From: Candidatus Thorarchaeota archaeon
GTDB lineage: Archaea; Asgardarchaeota; Thorarchaeia; Thorarchaeales; Thorarchaeaceae
Direction: 5' to 3'
Assembly (NCBI GenBank): GCA_004524595.1
Contig: SDOA01000179.1
Location: 1-6,026, forward strand
DNA: 6,026 nucleotides
This document shows positions 1-5,434 of this stretch, one piece after another; position 1 is the stretch's first letter, and the number at the start of each line of letters is the position of its first letter. The notes beneath the pieces were generated by a model, which saw nothing but the letters and a program-made list of their open reading frames with translations, was not told the origin of the DNA and did not search any database. Position numbers and translations under genes: made by a program.

Positions 1-705
1 CCAATCCTTGAGACCTTCATTTACCCAACCAAGCGCGTAGTTACGAGCAATCTTGGTGCCATCAACATCCTTCAGATAGTCCTTGAGAAAGCCCTCAAAT
101 GAAGACAACTTGAAATAATAGTGAGTCCTAGTGATGGTCCGGGTTGGTGAACCGCAAATAGCGCACCGAGGGTTTAGAATCTCCCCTGGTTCAAGGTAGC
201 GTCCACATCCTTGATCACACTCATCACCTCTCGCATCTGCATGGCAATGAGGACACTCGCCCCGTACATATCGGTCTGGAAGTGATCGACCGCAGTTATC
301 ACAATATGGTGAGTCAAGTTCCTTGGGGTAGATGTATCCATTCTTTTGAAGCTCTTTCACAATCTGAAGTGTTCTTTCGATATTCTCGGGATCATCTGTT
401 GTTCCATAGTTATCAAATTCTACATTCAACTTTGGGAATGTGTCAAGATAGTGCTTGTTGTATTTTGTGTAGAGTTCTTTTGGACTAACGCCAGCGGCCT
501 CTGCGGCAGTCACAACTGGAGTTCCATGCGTGTCGGAGCCACAGACGAAGGTCACATCCACTCGCATTTTCTTCAGGAGTCTCACGAAAACGTCGGCTGG
601 CACATATGTCCTAAGATGACCAATGTGCATCGGCCCACTAGCATATGGTAGTCCGCATGTTACAAGCACTGGATCTTTAGTGGGATAGTTCCTCAGTTTT
701 GTCAC
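1..705 (-). CDS. metG: Methionyl-tRNA synthetase, N-terminal 235 residues (3' end outside window)
   Basis: Class I aminoacyl-tRNA synthetase that charges tRNA-Met with methionine in the cytoplasm. The visible part is the start of the Rossmann catalytic domain with the inserted zinc (connective peptide) domain. Residues 14-30 read [17 protein letters not shown], ending in the class I HIGH signature (27-30); GSDTHGTP follows at 56-63. Four cysteine pairs build two knuckles: C135/C138 with C151/C154, and C163/C167 with C181/C184. All are CxxC except C163-DQG-C167, which has one extra residue. The KMSKS loop and anticodon-binding domain lie beyond the left edge. The start is the GTG at 703-705, since a stop lies nine codons upstream and the conserved N-terminus begins within about 14 residues. 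An AGGAG is only one base from it, unusually tight. It lies 273 bases downstream of the co-oriented beta-propeller gene. Family assignment is very secure; the exact start is less so. Confidence 0.96.
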   Translation of the reverse strand, partial: MTKLRNYPTKDPVLVTCGLPYASGPMHIGHLRTYVPADVFVRLLKKMRVDVTFVCGSDTHGTPVVTAAEAAGVSPKELYTKYNKHYLDTFPKLNVEFDNYGTTDDPENIERTLQIVKELQKNGYIYPKELDSPYCDNCGRSLPDRYVRGECPHCHADARGDECDQGCGRYLEPGEILNPRCAICGSPTRTITRTHYYFKLSSFEGFLKDYLKDVDGTKIARNYALGWVNEGLKDW

Positions 706-978
706 ACTCCTGTATCTATTATTTGAAACCTACTCTTCACTGATTGCGGATGTCTCTGCAGAAAAGAAAAGCACTCTACTCTATAGTATCCTATACAGGC
801 GACCGTTGAAATACGAGTTCCATTGATTCTTTCTCTGAGTTTAGTTCCCGCCTTCAGTGAGTAGGTTAATGCTTGACTACACTCTATTAATATAACTCTA
901 ACGATGGAATGTCTGACATCTATACGGAATCCACGTTCGTTCCATACTTTTTTTATCAACAATGGTCTGAAACAATAA
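706..978. other. Intergenic region between the beta-propeller gene and metG
   Basis: No convincing gene or tRNA is visible here. A minus-strand frame stays open from a TTG at 1016 to a TGA at 702-704, but it overlaps the end of the propeller gene and the metG start, has no ribosome binding site and resembles no family I know. The region must contain the metG promoter. TATA-like minus-strand stretches occur near 887-897 and 779-792; the latter is also an inverted repeat (TATAG, four bases, CTATA) about 75-90 bases before the metG start. Neither is decisive. I see no oligo-T terminator on the minus strand after the propeller gene, so read-through into metG is possible. Confidence 0.5.
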
Positions 979-2388
979 CTATCCTCTTTGACGCTTGATT
1001 GCAAAAGCAAAGACAAGGAGAACTACAGGTACAGCTATCACTATTGCGAGAATCTCAAGAGGAATTGGAAATGTCGTTGTTCCGTTCGTTGTGGAATTTG
1101 TGGATGTTGTTGTCTGAGAGGTTGTTACTGTAATGGATTCAGCTTCATCATTGTCATAATTCCCAATTGCAACGGTTGAAGCGTATAGATAACCAGTTGG
1201 ACCTTCTTGTAGCACCGTATCATTTCTGAAGATAGTTATCCACTCATGTGGGAATGCAGTTTCATTCCAATGAACGAATACCCATTCATTTTGATCATCA
1301 CCATCTAGATCTCCAATGTCCATACATGTATACCCAGAGCTGTACCAATGATTATGGTGAACAAATGAAATGTTGAAAGTATTAACAATACTGCCCTCCA
1401 CTGTTTCATAGATGTATATGAGATCCATTAAGGGGTCGGGAACAACAATATCGATTAGTCCATCATTTGTTATGTCCCCTGCGATTGCACAATTAATAAT
1501 GCCATCTAGCAGAGAACAACTCCAAGATTTTACGAATACTCCTCCAACATATTCCAGAACATGGACAAATTCGTGGTCTTGATTGACCAGAACCTCATTC
1601 TCATCATCATTATCGATATCTACTATCTGGACTTGCTGTATGTTGTTGTTGAACTCACCTAAAACAAACGAATAATTTCTGATATTGATCCATGTATCTG
1701 TTTGCCAGTCAAATAATCGAATGCGAGATACTCCATCAAAACCAATACCCTGTTCAGTCACAATGAACTCATTATCACCATTGTTATCCATATCACCAAT
1801 AGCACATATACTACCAAAAGCACTAGAAGTGATGTTGAATACAGGTTTGTAAGAATCACCCACTTTTTTGAAAACTACAGAATGAATATCACTACTGAAA
1901 GTTGCAGCTAACACCTCAAGGTTTGGACCATCGTCATTGTCGAGATCCCCAACAGCAATTGATATGACCTGAGTACCATCCCCCCATGATGGATGAGTCA
2001 GATTATAGGCTAGCACCATGCCATCACCATCATGTTCGTAAATGTGAATCATACTTCCGCTATTGGCAACAATGGTTTCTTGCATGTTGTCGCCATCAAT
2101 GTCTGCAATTACTATATCGTAAATGAGACCCCAACCAGGGTCATAGATTTCAAAAGAGTAATCTTCTTCCCAACTTTGATCAATGTTCTCCCAAACAGTG
2201 ACATCATGAAAGATGTAATCACCACCCAGAAGAATTTCGACACCTGAAGTTGTGTAAGCAGATGAAAACTCGTTCTTTTTTTCCAATATTCCTACATTTG
2301 TTTCACTTGTAACAAGAACCTGTGAAACAATAAGGAAGATTCCCACTACAAAAACCAAGATTGACTTTTTCGCTTCAAATACCAACAT
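979..2388 (-). CDS. Exported, membrane-anchored seven-bladed FG-GAP/VCBS (integrin-like) beta-propeller protein
   Basis: A 469-residue surface protein, probably a calcium-stabilised adhesion or ligand-binding propeller; the ligand is unknown. Residues 1-30 form a signal peptide or N-terminal anchor, with K7-K8 before a hydrophobic stretch at 9-27. Seven acidic loops follow at regular spacing (48-58 residues): DIDGDNMQE (96), DLDNDDGPNLE (148), DMDNNGDNE (199), DIDNDDENE (257), DITNDGLID (305), DLDGDDQNE (360) and NYDNDEAES (410). These are FG-GAP/VCBS-type calcium loops, one per blade; the fifth and seventh are degenerate. A Thr/Ser/Asn-rich stalk (423-440) leads to a transmembrane helix (about 443-464) and the cytoplasmic tail KRQRG. 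Eight N-glycosylation sequons (N129, N185, N238, N339, N375, N389, N431, N435) fit an exposed archaeal glycoprotein. The ATG at 2386-2388 follows GAGGAG with six bases between. It appears monocistronic, with its own TATA box. Family is secure, ligand unknown. Confidence 0.9.
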   Translation of the reverse strand: MLVFEAKKSILVFVVGIFLIVSQVLVTSETNVGILEKKNEFSSAYTTSGVEILLGGDYIFHDVTVWENIDQSWEEDYSFEIYDPGWGLIYDIVIADIDGDNMQETIVANSGSMIHIYEHDGDGMVLAYNLTHPSWGDGTQVISIAVGDLDNDDGPNLEVLAATFSSDIHSVVFKKVGDSYKPVFNITSSAFGSICAIGDMDNNGDNEFIVTEQGIGFDGVSRIRLFDWQTDTWINIRNYSFVLGEFNNNIQQVQIVDIDNDDENEVLVNQDHEFVHVLEYVGGVFVKSWSCSLLDGIINCAIAGDITNDGLIDIVVPDPLMDLIYIYETVEGSIVNTFNISFVHHNHWYSSGYTCMDIGDLDGDDQNEWVFVHWNETAFPHEWITIFRNDTVLQEGPTGYLYASTVAIGNYDNDEAESITVTTSQTTTSTNSTTNGTTTFPIPLEILAIVIAVPVVLLVFAFAIKRQRG

Positions 2389-2394
2389 ACGAAA

Positions 2395-2400
2395 CTCCTC
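2395..2400 (-). promoter_or_regulatory. Ribosome binding site of the beta-propeller gene
   Basis: GAGGAG on the minus strand, six bases before the ATG at 2386-2388. It matches the archaeal anti-Shine-Dalgarno well and fixes the start codon. Confidence 0.8.
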
Positions 2401-2429
2401 GAATTAGGAAGAGATTATAGATATAACGA

Positions 2430-2437
2430 TTATATAA
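2430..2437 (-). promoter_or_regulatory. Putative archaeal TATA box for the beta-propeller gene
   Basis: TTATATAA on the minus strand, about 42 bases before the ATG, in an A/T-rich stretch. A transcript start about 25 bases downstream would give a leader of roughly 20 bases that includes the GAGGAG site. A purine-rich stretch upstream could act as a BRE but is not a clear match. Confidence 0.6.
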
Positions 2438-2478
2438 TTATTTTGGAAAAACGTAATCTGTGAACATGAAACTGAGCA

Positions 2479-2760
2479 TTAGTTGGAATCACCATGAATA
2501 AACGATATCCCTGCTTGTGCATCTTCTGGAAGTTGTTGTTGTCGTTCTCGTGCAATCACAAGCATTTCAGGAGAAAGCTCAATTCCTGTAATCTCATACT
2601 CAGCCTGAGCCAACATCAGTGAGATTCTCCCAGTCCCACATGCGAGCTCTAATATGGGAGAACCATATCGCTTTGCCAGTTCCAAGTTTAAGGGCTCATC
2701 GGACCGTCCAGCAAAGGGCTTATAGAAACGAGCAGTGTCCCGTAGTACTTCTAACTTGGT
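2479..2760 (-). pseudogene. Truncated class I SAM-dependent methyltransferase (remnant)
   Basis: The 93-codon reading begins TKLEVLRDTARFYKPFAGRS, the lead-in typical of small Methyltransf_25/UbiE-like enzymes. It continues through motif I (ILELACGTGRI, the glycine-rich SAM-binding loop) and motif II (GIELSPEMLVIAR, with the acidic ribose-binding residue). It stops just after SFIHGDSN, where an intact enzyme would continue for roughly 150 more residues with motifs III onward and the substrate pocket. Nothing methyltransferase-like follows the TAA in that frame. The 5' end is also broken: no ATG precedes the homologous part, the only in-frame alternative start is a TTG at 2683-2685 without a ribosome binding site, and a GTG-initiated stretch reading VVVPER lies in another frame just upstream, suggesting a frameshift. 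I infer a dead gene whose 3' half was deleted, perhaps when the beta-propeller promoter arrived. A functional mini-protein is unlikely. Confidence 0.8.
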
Positions 2761-2802
2761 CGCTCTGGGACTACAACTTCCCCCACACTCAGAACGATTT
2801 CG

Positions 2803-3477
2803 TCAACCCACCTTCGTAGACATCTGACGAAAGAGTAGTGAAGCAATGAGCAAGTCAATCATGAAGCTAAGATTCCTGAACACCAAAAATGATGGTTCGA
2901 TGATTGCACCCACACCAAGACCAACATACAGACCGAGAAGTATGACGAAAATCATCTTTGATGATTTGAACTCCGGTGGTTCATTAAGGGACAGCAGTAG
3001 CAATACGATGAAAGTAAACCCGGCCATGTAACTAGATATGTCCTTTATGAACATCACCAACCATAGTGATGAGAAAACGTTGTCAGCAGGTACCCAACCA
3101 TTTGGGACTCCTGTCAGGAGTGCTACCTGATACGCATTCTCTACCAAATCTGAGATGAAGGTCAGACTACCAAGTGCAAAGGCTACCATTGCGATGAGAT
3201 TCTCTTTACCCTTTGTCAACAAGAATAGGCCATAGAATATTGCAAGATAGCCAATCATGAAGAAGTTATCAAACACCAAACTTGCTAGTTTGATATTGAT
3301 GTCCTGATCAGAAGCTCCAGCAAGATCTGCTATTACATTGGCAATCGGTCTCACCTCGTAGAGATTTCCTCCACCAGGATTGAGTAGAGTCGTAGCAGTC
3401 AAGCCCAATGTCATGAGGAATCCCAAAAAGATGAAGAAGGAAACTACTTTCAGTCGTGATTCAATAGTATCGACCAT
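2803..3477 (-). CDS. Six-helix integral membrane protein of unknown function
   Basis: A 224-residue hydrophobic protein, counted from the ATG at 3475-3477. Six membrane segments are visible at about residues 11-32, 66-88, 93-113, 138-164, 174-200 and 203-216. A loop of roughly 33 residues joins helices 1 and 2. Helix 3 ends in an acidic patch (D110, E113) next to N114, and helix 4 contains K145 and D146 within otherwise apolar sequence, so buried charges could matter. No catalytic motif, transporter signature or cofactor site is recognised. The general shape recalls small DUF4386-like membrane proteins, but I cannot support that assignment. An in-frame ATG at 3502-3504 would add nine residues. 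The downstream ATG is preferred because AGGTGA lies five bases before it and the likely TATA box would put the transcript start downstream of the longer start. The stop TGA is followed in the same frame by the methyltransferase remnant. Confidence 0.8.
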   Translation of the reverse strand: MVDTIESRLKVVSFFIFLGFLMTLGLTATTLLNPGGGNLYEVRPIANVIADLAGASDQDINIKLASLVFDNFFMIGYLAIFYGLFLLTKGKENLIAMVAFALGSLTFISDLVENAYQVALLTGVPNGWVPADNVFSSLWLVMFIKDISSYMAGFTFIVLLLLSLNEPPEFKSSKMIFVILLGLYVGLGVGAIIEPSFLVFRNLSFMIDLLIASLLFRQMSTKVG

Positions 3478-3482
3478 TACCA

Positions 3483-3488
3483 TCACCT
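3483..3488 (-). promoter_or_regulatory. Ribosome binding site that decides the start of the membrane-protein gene
   Basis: AGGTGA on the minus strand, five bases before the ATG at 3475-3477. It overlaps the codons that a longer start (3504) would use, favouring the shorter protein. Confidence 0.65.
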
Positions 3489-3510
3489 TTAATGAACGTA
3501 CCATGAAAAC

Positions 3511-3520
3511 AAGTAATAAT
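3511..3520 (-). promoter_or_regulatory. Possible TATA box for the membrane-protein gene
   Basis: The minus strand reads ATTATTACTT, about 34-43 bases before the preferred ATG. A start of transcription about 25 bases downstream would fall near 3490, giving a short leader that just includes the AGGTGA site. The match to the archaeal TATA consensus is only moderate. Confidence 0.4.
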
Positions 3521-3579
3521 CACCCTTAAGCTTGCCGAAAATATGGAATCCTTGAAAATACGATGCTTTCATTAGTAGA

Positions 3580-3588
3580 AATTATACC
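3580..3588 (+). promoter_or_regulatory. Possible TATA box for the alpha/alpha-toroid gene
   Basis: AATTATACC on the plus strand, preceded by an A/G-rich BRE-like stretch. Transcription would begin near 3608-3612, leaving almost no leader before the TTG start at 3612 or about 15 bases before the ATG at 3627. This would make the mRNA leaderless or nearly so, which fits the lack of a good ribosome binding site. Confidence 0.45.
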
Positions 3589-3611
3589 AATGTACCTGAA
3601 GTGAATTAGAT

Positions 3612-4709
3612 TTGACCAATGATTGGATGTCTTCGATAGAATCGGTTCCACTCAATTGGCTTCTAGAAGACAATAATCCGCCTGTCAGATATTTCACGAT
3701 GAGGAACCTCCTTGATTATACTAAAAATGATTCGGAGTTGATCCAAGCAAAGGAGCAACTTGAAAGTTACAAGCCTATCCAAAAAATCTTTGAGAACCAA
3801 CATTCTGCTGGCTACTGGGAATCTAGTGATACCCCATATCTACCAAAGTACAAAGCATCATATTGGCAGCTCATGCTCTTAGGTATGTTTGGTTTAGGAA
3901 AAGACAATCCTCGGGTAGAACTTGCATTCAATCACATCAGAATGTTTCAGCATGACGAAGGCGGATTCTCTGAGTATATGGAAAAGGGAGCAAGGAGAGA
4001 CTATGATTATCTGCGTAATAGGAGTCTAAAGAGAAGGAAAGACTATCCAAGCTTTGCTAAATGGGCTCCTGAAAAAATCAGAGAGATGCAGCTATCATGC
4101 CTTACTGGAAATATGAGTCTCGCTTTGATTCGATTGGGATATAGTGAGCATTTTGTTGTCAAGAAAGCACTTCAATGGTTAGTTAAGATTCAGAACGAAG
4201 ATGGGGGATGGTTGTGCCCATATTGGGGAGCTCATAAGAATGACACACACGGATGCTTTATGGGAACTATCACTCCCCTTGATGCCTTATCAGAAGTGCC
4301 TGAAACGCTTCGGAATAATAAGATGAGAGATGCAATCAAACAAGGGGCGGAATTTCTGTTGATGCATCATCTTTACAAATCAGATCATCACGACTTTGAT
4401 ATCATTGACAAGAGATGGCTAAAGTTATGTTTTCCGCAGTTCTTCTACGATATCTTACGTGGACTTGATGTCATTACCAAATTGGATTATGCCATAGACC
4501 ATAGGATTGATGATGCTCTTCGTGTCCTTCTTAGTAAACAAAATGATTCAGGACAATGGTCCATGGAGTGCTCCTATGCTGGCCGAATTCATGGAACTAT
4601 TGAACATAAGGATAAGTCTAGCAAATGGATCACTCTCAGTGCCTTGAGGGTGATCAAAAGAATTGTACAACAGCGTGGAGCTCTTTTTGTCGGAGAGATA
4701 CAGTTGTAG
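3612..4709 (+). CDS. Alpha/alpha-toroid protein of the squalene cyclase/prenyltransferase fold, function unknown
   Basis: A 365-residue soluble protein with no signal peptide or membrane helix. It matches the pattern I know from a widespread archaeal and bacterial family, sometimes mislabelled in databases as a nitrogen-fixation protein: WLLEDNNPPVRYFTMR near the N-terminus, LSCLTGNMSLALIRLGY at 161-177, QNEDGGWLCP at 194-203, and SSKWITLSALRVIKR near the C-terminus. Four QW-like turns (Q63-W69, Q113-F119, Q194-W200, Q310-W316) suggest a double-ring helical barrel. The DXDD acid motif of squalene-hopene cyclase is absent, so squalene cyclisation is unlikely. C163, C202, H208, H213, C215 and H252/H253 are conspicuous and could bind a metal, but this is speculative. 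The start is uncertain: TTG at 3612 has only a weak GAAGTGA upstream, and ATG at 3627 would shorten the protein by five residues. It is divergent from the membrane-protein gene. Fold confident, reaction unknown. Confidence 0.82.
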   Translation: MTNDWMSSIESVPLNWLLEDNNPPVRYFTMRNLLDYTKNDSELIQAKEQLESYKPIQKIFENQHSAGYWESSDTPYLPKYKASYWQLMLLGMFGLGKDNPRVELAFNHIRMFQHDEGGFSEYMEKGARRDYDYLRNRSLKRRKDYPSFAKWAPEKIREMQLSCLTGNMSLALIRLGYSEHFVVKKALQWLVKIQNEDGGWLCPYWGAHKNDTHGCFMGTITPLDALSEVPETLRNNKMRDAIKQGAEFLLMHHLYKSDHHDFDIIDKRWLKLCFPQFFYDILRGLDVITKLDYAIDHRIDDALRVLLSKQNDSGQWSMECSYAGRIHGTIEHKDKSSKWITLSALRVIKRIVQQRGALFVGEIQL

Positions 4710-4730
4710 TTGTTTCCGTGTCTTTCTTAC

Positions 4731-4736
4731 TTTTTT
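4731..4736 (+). terminator. Oligo-T termination site after the toroid gene
   Basis: Six T in a pyrimidine-rich stretch, 22 bases after the stop codon. Archaeal RNA polymerase commonly terminates at such U-tracts without a hairpin. Confidence 0.5.
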
Positions 4737-4767
4737 AATCCAGAACGTCAGATAGAGAATTTCTTTC

Positions 4768-4788
4768 GAACACGTGTTCTAATTTTTT
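4768..4788 (+). terminator. Palindrome plus T-run, likely second terminator of the toroid gene
   Basis: A perfect 12-base palindrome, GAACACGTGTTC (4768-4779), is followed three bases later by six T (4783-4788). As RNA it can form a small hairpin before a U-tract, like an intrinsic terminator. Alternatively the palindrome may be a protein-binding site. Confidence 0.45.
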
Positions 4789-4806
4789 GAACTATAAGCG
4801 TTTCAT

Positions 4807-4813
4807 AAAAAAA
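4807..4813 (-). terminator. Oligo-T run terminating any minus-strand transcript entering from the right
   Basis: Seven A on the plus strand, hence seven T on the minus strand, 38 bases past the stop of the small basic ORF at 4852-4977. With the plus-strand T-runs to its left it forms a convergent terminator pair. Confidence 0.4.
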
Positions 4814-4851
4814 TTCCTAAATAACTACAAGAGAGAATAATGAAATCTGTA

Positions 4852-4977
4852 TTAATTACTCACACCAGTTTTGTGATAATCGGAAGTAGTCTTAGGAGTC
4901 CTCAAGTTCATTCGATGTCTTCTGAGTAAGGTCCGAGTGCCCTTCGATCTTCCAAGTTTTGTTTTTCGTACCGACAT
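4852..4977 (-). CDS. Possible small basic protein, 41 residues
   Basis: A short ATG-initiated frame reading MSVRKTKLGRSKGTRTLLRR at the start and ending in KTGVSN. Arginine and lysine are concentrated in the first 35 residues, as in nucleic-acid-binding or ribosome-associated peptides, but no family is recognised. There is no good ribosome binding site; GTGA lies five bases before the ATG, and an in-frame GTG three codons upstream is an alternative start, with a TAA before it. An oligo-T run follows the stop by 38 bases. It could be a chance frame in an intergenic region. Confidence 0.22.
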   Translation of the reverse strand: MSVRKTKLGRSKGTRTLLRRHRMNLRTPKTTSDYHKTGVSN

Positions 4978-5010
4978 AGCATTCACATCGTTAGTTGTAA
5001 TCAAGATGGG

Positions 5011-5170
5011 GTGGGGGACAGGCTTTGTGAACCAGCCCCCACAGTGTCTCTGATGCCGGGAGGTGCACGGAGACAGCGAATTGACCTCATTAGATAATGA
5101 GGAGCGTAAAGGTGTCAGGAACTAGCATACAGATAGCGGAGGCTCATAGCGTCCTGATCTGTTGGTTCAC
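5011..5170 (+). ncRNA. Candidate structured RNA with nested hairpins and a possible pseudoknot
   Basis: Five complementary pairings occur in 160 bases. They are GTGGGGG (5011-5017) with CCCCCAC (5036-5042); TGTCTC (5045-5050) with GAGACA (5070-5075), enclosing TGC/GCA; CCTCATT with AATGAGG (5085-5102); TCAGGA (5115-5120) with TCCTGA (5152-5157); and a closing helix GTGAACCAGC (5027-5036) with GTTGGTTCAC (5161-5170). The closing helix starts in the loop of the first hairpin, so the two form a pseudoknot or alternative folds sharing base 5036. Its single non-Watson-Crick pair is G5035-U5162 as plus-strand RNA but C-A as minus-strand RNA, which favours the plus strand. GC is about 54%, well above the flank. 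I compared it from memory with RNase P, SRP and 5S RNA, common riboswitches and C/D or H/ACA guides and found no match. No clear promoter is seen. Ends are approximate. Confidence 0.35.
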
Positions 5171-5279
5171 GGTCACTGTCGAGTAGTCCATAGAGTGTGT
5201 GTAGGACTTCAGCGTTCTTCTGGAGGGTTGATGTGGGTCGTGTGTGTTCGGCCAAATTCGCGTTCTCCTTCGTATTCAT
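5115..5279 (-). CDS. Possible small protein, 54 residues
   Basis: An uninterrupted ATG-to-TGA frame beginning MNTKENANLAEHTRPTSTLQ and continuing through LHTLYGLLDSDREPTDQDAM to SLRYLYASS. The composition is protein-like: mixed charge, a leucine/tyrosine-rich helix-like middle and no long low-complexity run. No domain is recognised. A TATA-like stretch at 5314-5325 would start transcription near 5292 and leave a leader of about 13 bases, so a nearly leaderless mRNA is possible; the only AGAGGT is 17 bases away, too far to act as a ribosome binding site. The codons overlap the candidate structured RNA on the other strand, and the two interpretations compete. Downstream on the same strand lies the 41-codon basic ORF. 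Unproven, but the most credible small gene in this interval. Confidence 0.3.
   Translation of the reverse strand: MNTKENANLAEHTRPTSTLQKNAEVLHTLYGLLDSDREPTDQDAMSLRYLYASS
5184..5209 (+). repeat. Short inverted repeat (AGTCC/GGACT)
   Basis: AGTCC at 5185-5189 and GGACT at 5204-5208 could close a hairpin with a 14-base GT-rich loop. It follows directly after the candidate structured RNA and may be an extra stem-loop. A five-base stem is weak evidence alone. Confidence 0.25.
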
Positions 5280-5284
5280 TTTTC

Positions 5285-5292
5285 GTAATACA
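5285..5292 (+). repeat. Single half-site GTAATACA
   Basis: An exact copy of the bases at 5364-5371, which include the right arm of the inverted repeat at 5353-5370, placed at the predicted transcript start of the minus-strand small ORF. Together the two sites bracket the TATA-like stretch at 5314-5325. Confidence 0.4.
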
Positions 5293-5313
5293 ACTGACCT
5301 CTACTACGCATGG

Positions 5314-5325
5314 AATTATAATAAA
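5314..5325. promoter_or_regulatory. TATA-like element of uncertain direction
   Basis: The plus strand reads AATTATAATAAA and the minus strand TTTATTATAATT, so it could serve either way. On the minus strand it would give a leader of about 13 bases for the ORF ending at 5279. On the plus strand the transcript would begin near 5345 and carry a leader of about 165 bases into the gene at 5509, including the inverted repeat and the C-run/G-run stem. Confidence 0.4.
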
Positions 5326-5352
5326 GCTAAGTGTTGTCTACCCGTTCTCAGG

Positions 5353-5370
5353 GTATTACATCTGTAATAC
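5353..5370. promoter_or_regulatory. 18-base inverted repeat, candidate operator
   Basis: GTATTACA, two bases, then TGTAATAC: a perfect 8+8 dyad suited to a dimeric helix-turn-helix regulator. It sits about 36 bases to the right of the TATA-like stretch. As RNA it could also form a hairpin, but the two-base spacer makes a DNA site more natural. Confidence 0.5.
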
Positions 5371-5434
5371 ATGGGAAATATCAGTACAATATGCCGACAG
5401 AGTGCTCTTAGAGGGCTCAGAAATCCAATCTATG

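Noticed and set aside
702..1016. Minus-strand open frame of 104 codons between the propeller gene and metG
   Set aside because: It starts at a TTG inside the end of the propeller gene without a ribosome binding site, overlaps the metG start, and resembles no family. It is probably a chance open frame.
988..1179. Plus-strand cysteine-rich frame opposite the C-terminus of the propeller gene
   Set aside because: A shadow of the Thr-rich and hydrophobic codons of the real minus-strand gene.
2619..3031. Plus-strand frames opposite the methyltransferase remnant and membrane protein
   Set aside because: Antisense shadows; the minus strand carries the recognisable motifs and membrane helices.
4840..4929. 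Plus-strand 29-codon ATG frame
   Set aside because: Too short, with no recognisable domain and only a weak purine stretch before it. It lies opposite the basic minus-strand ORF.
5011..5075. SRP RNA or RNase P RNA
   Set aside because: GTGAACC recalls a piece of archaeal SRP RNA, but the GGAA-type loop and AGCAGCC segment of helix 8 are missing, and the conserved RNase P core segments are also absent.
5045..5110. C/D or H/ACA guide RNA
   Set aside because: Box C is only partly matched (CTGATGC) with no paired box D at a suitable distance, and the ACA occurrences are not placed after a hairpin of suitable shape.
5005..5280. Group II intron or transposon end
   Set aside because: No domain V-like hairpin, no intron-encoded protein or transposase, and no terminal inverted repeats or target duplications could be found.
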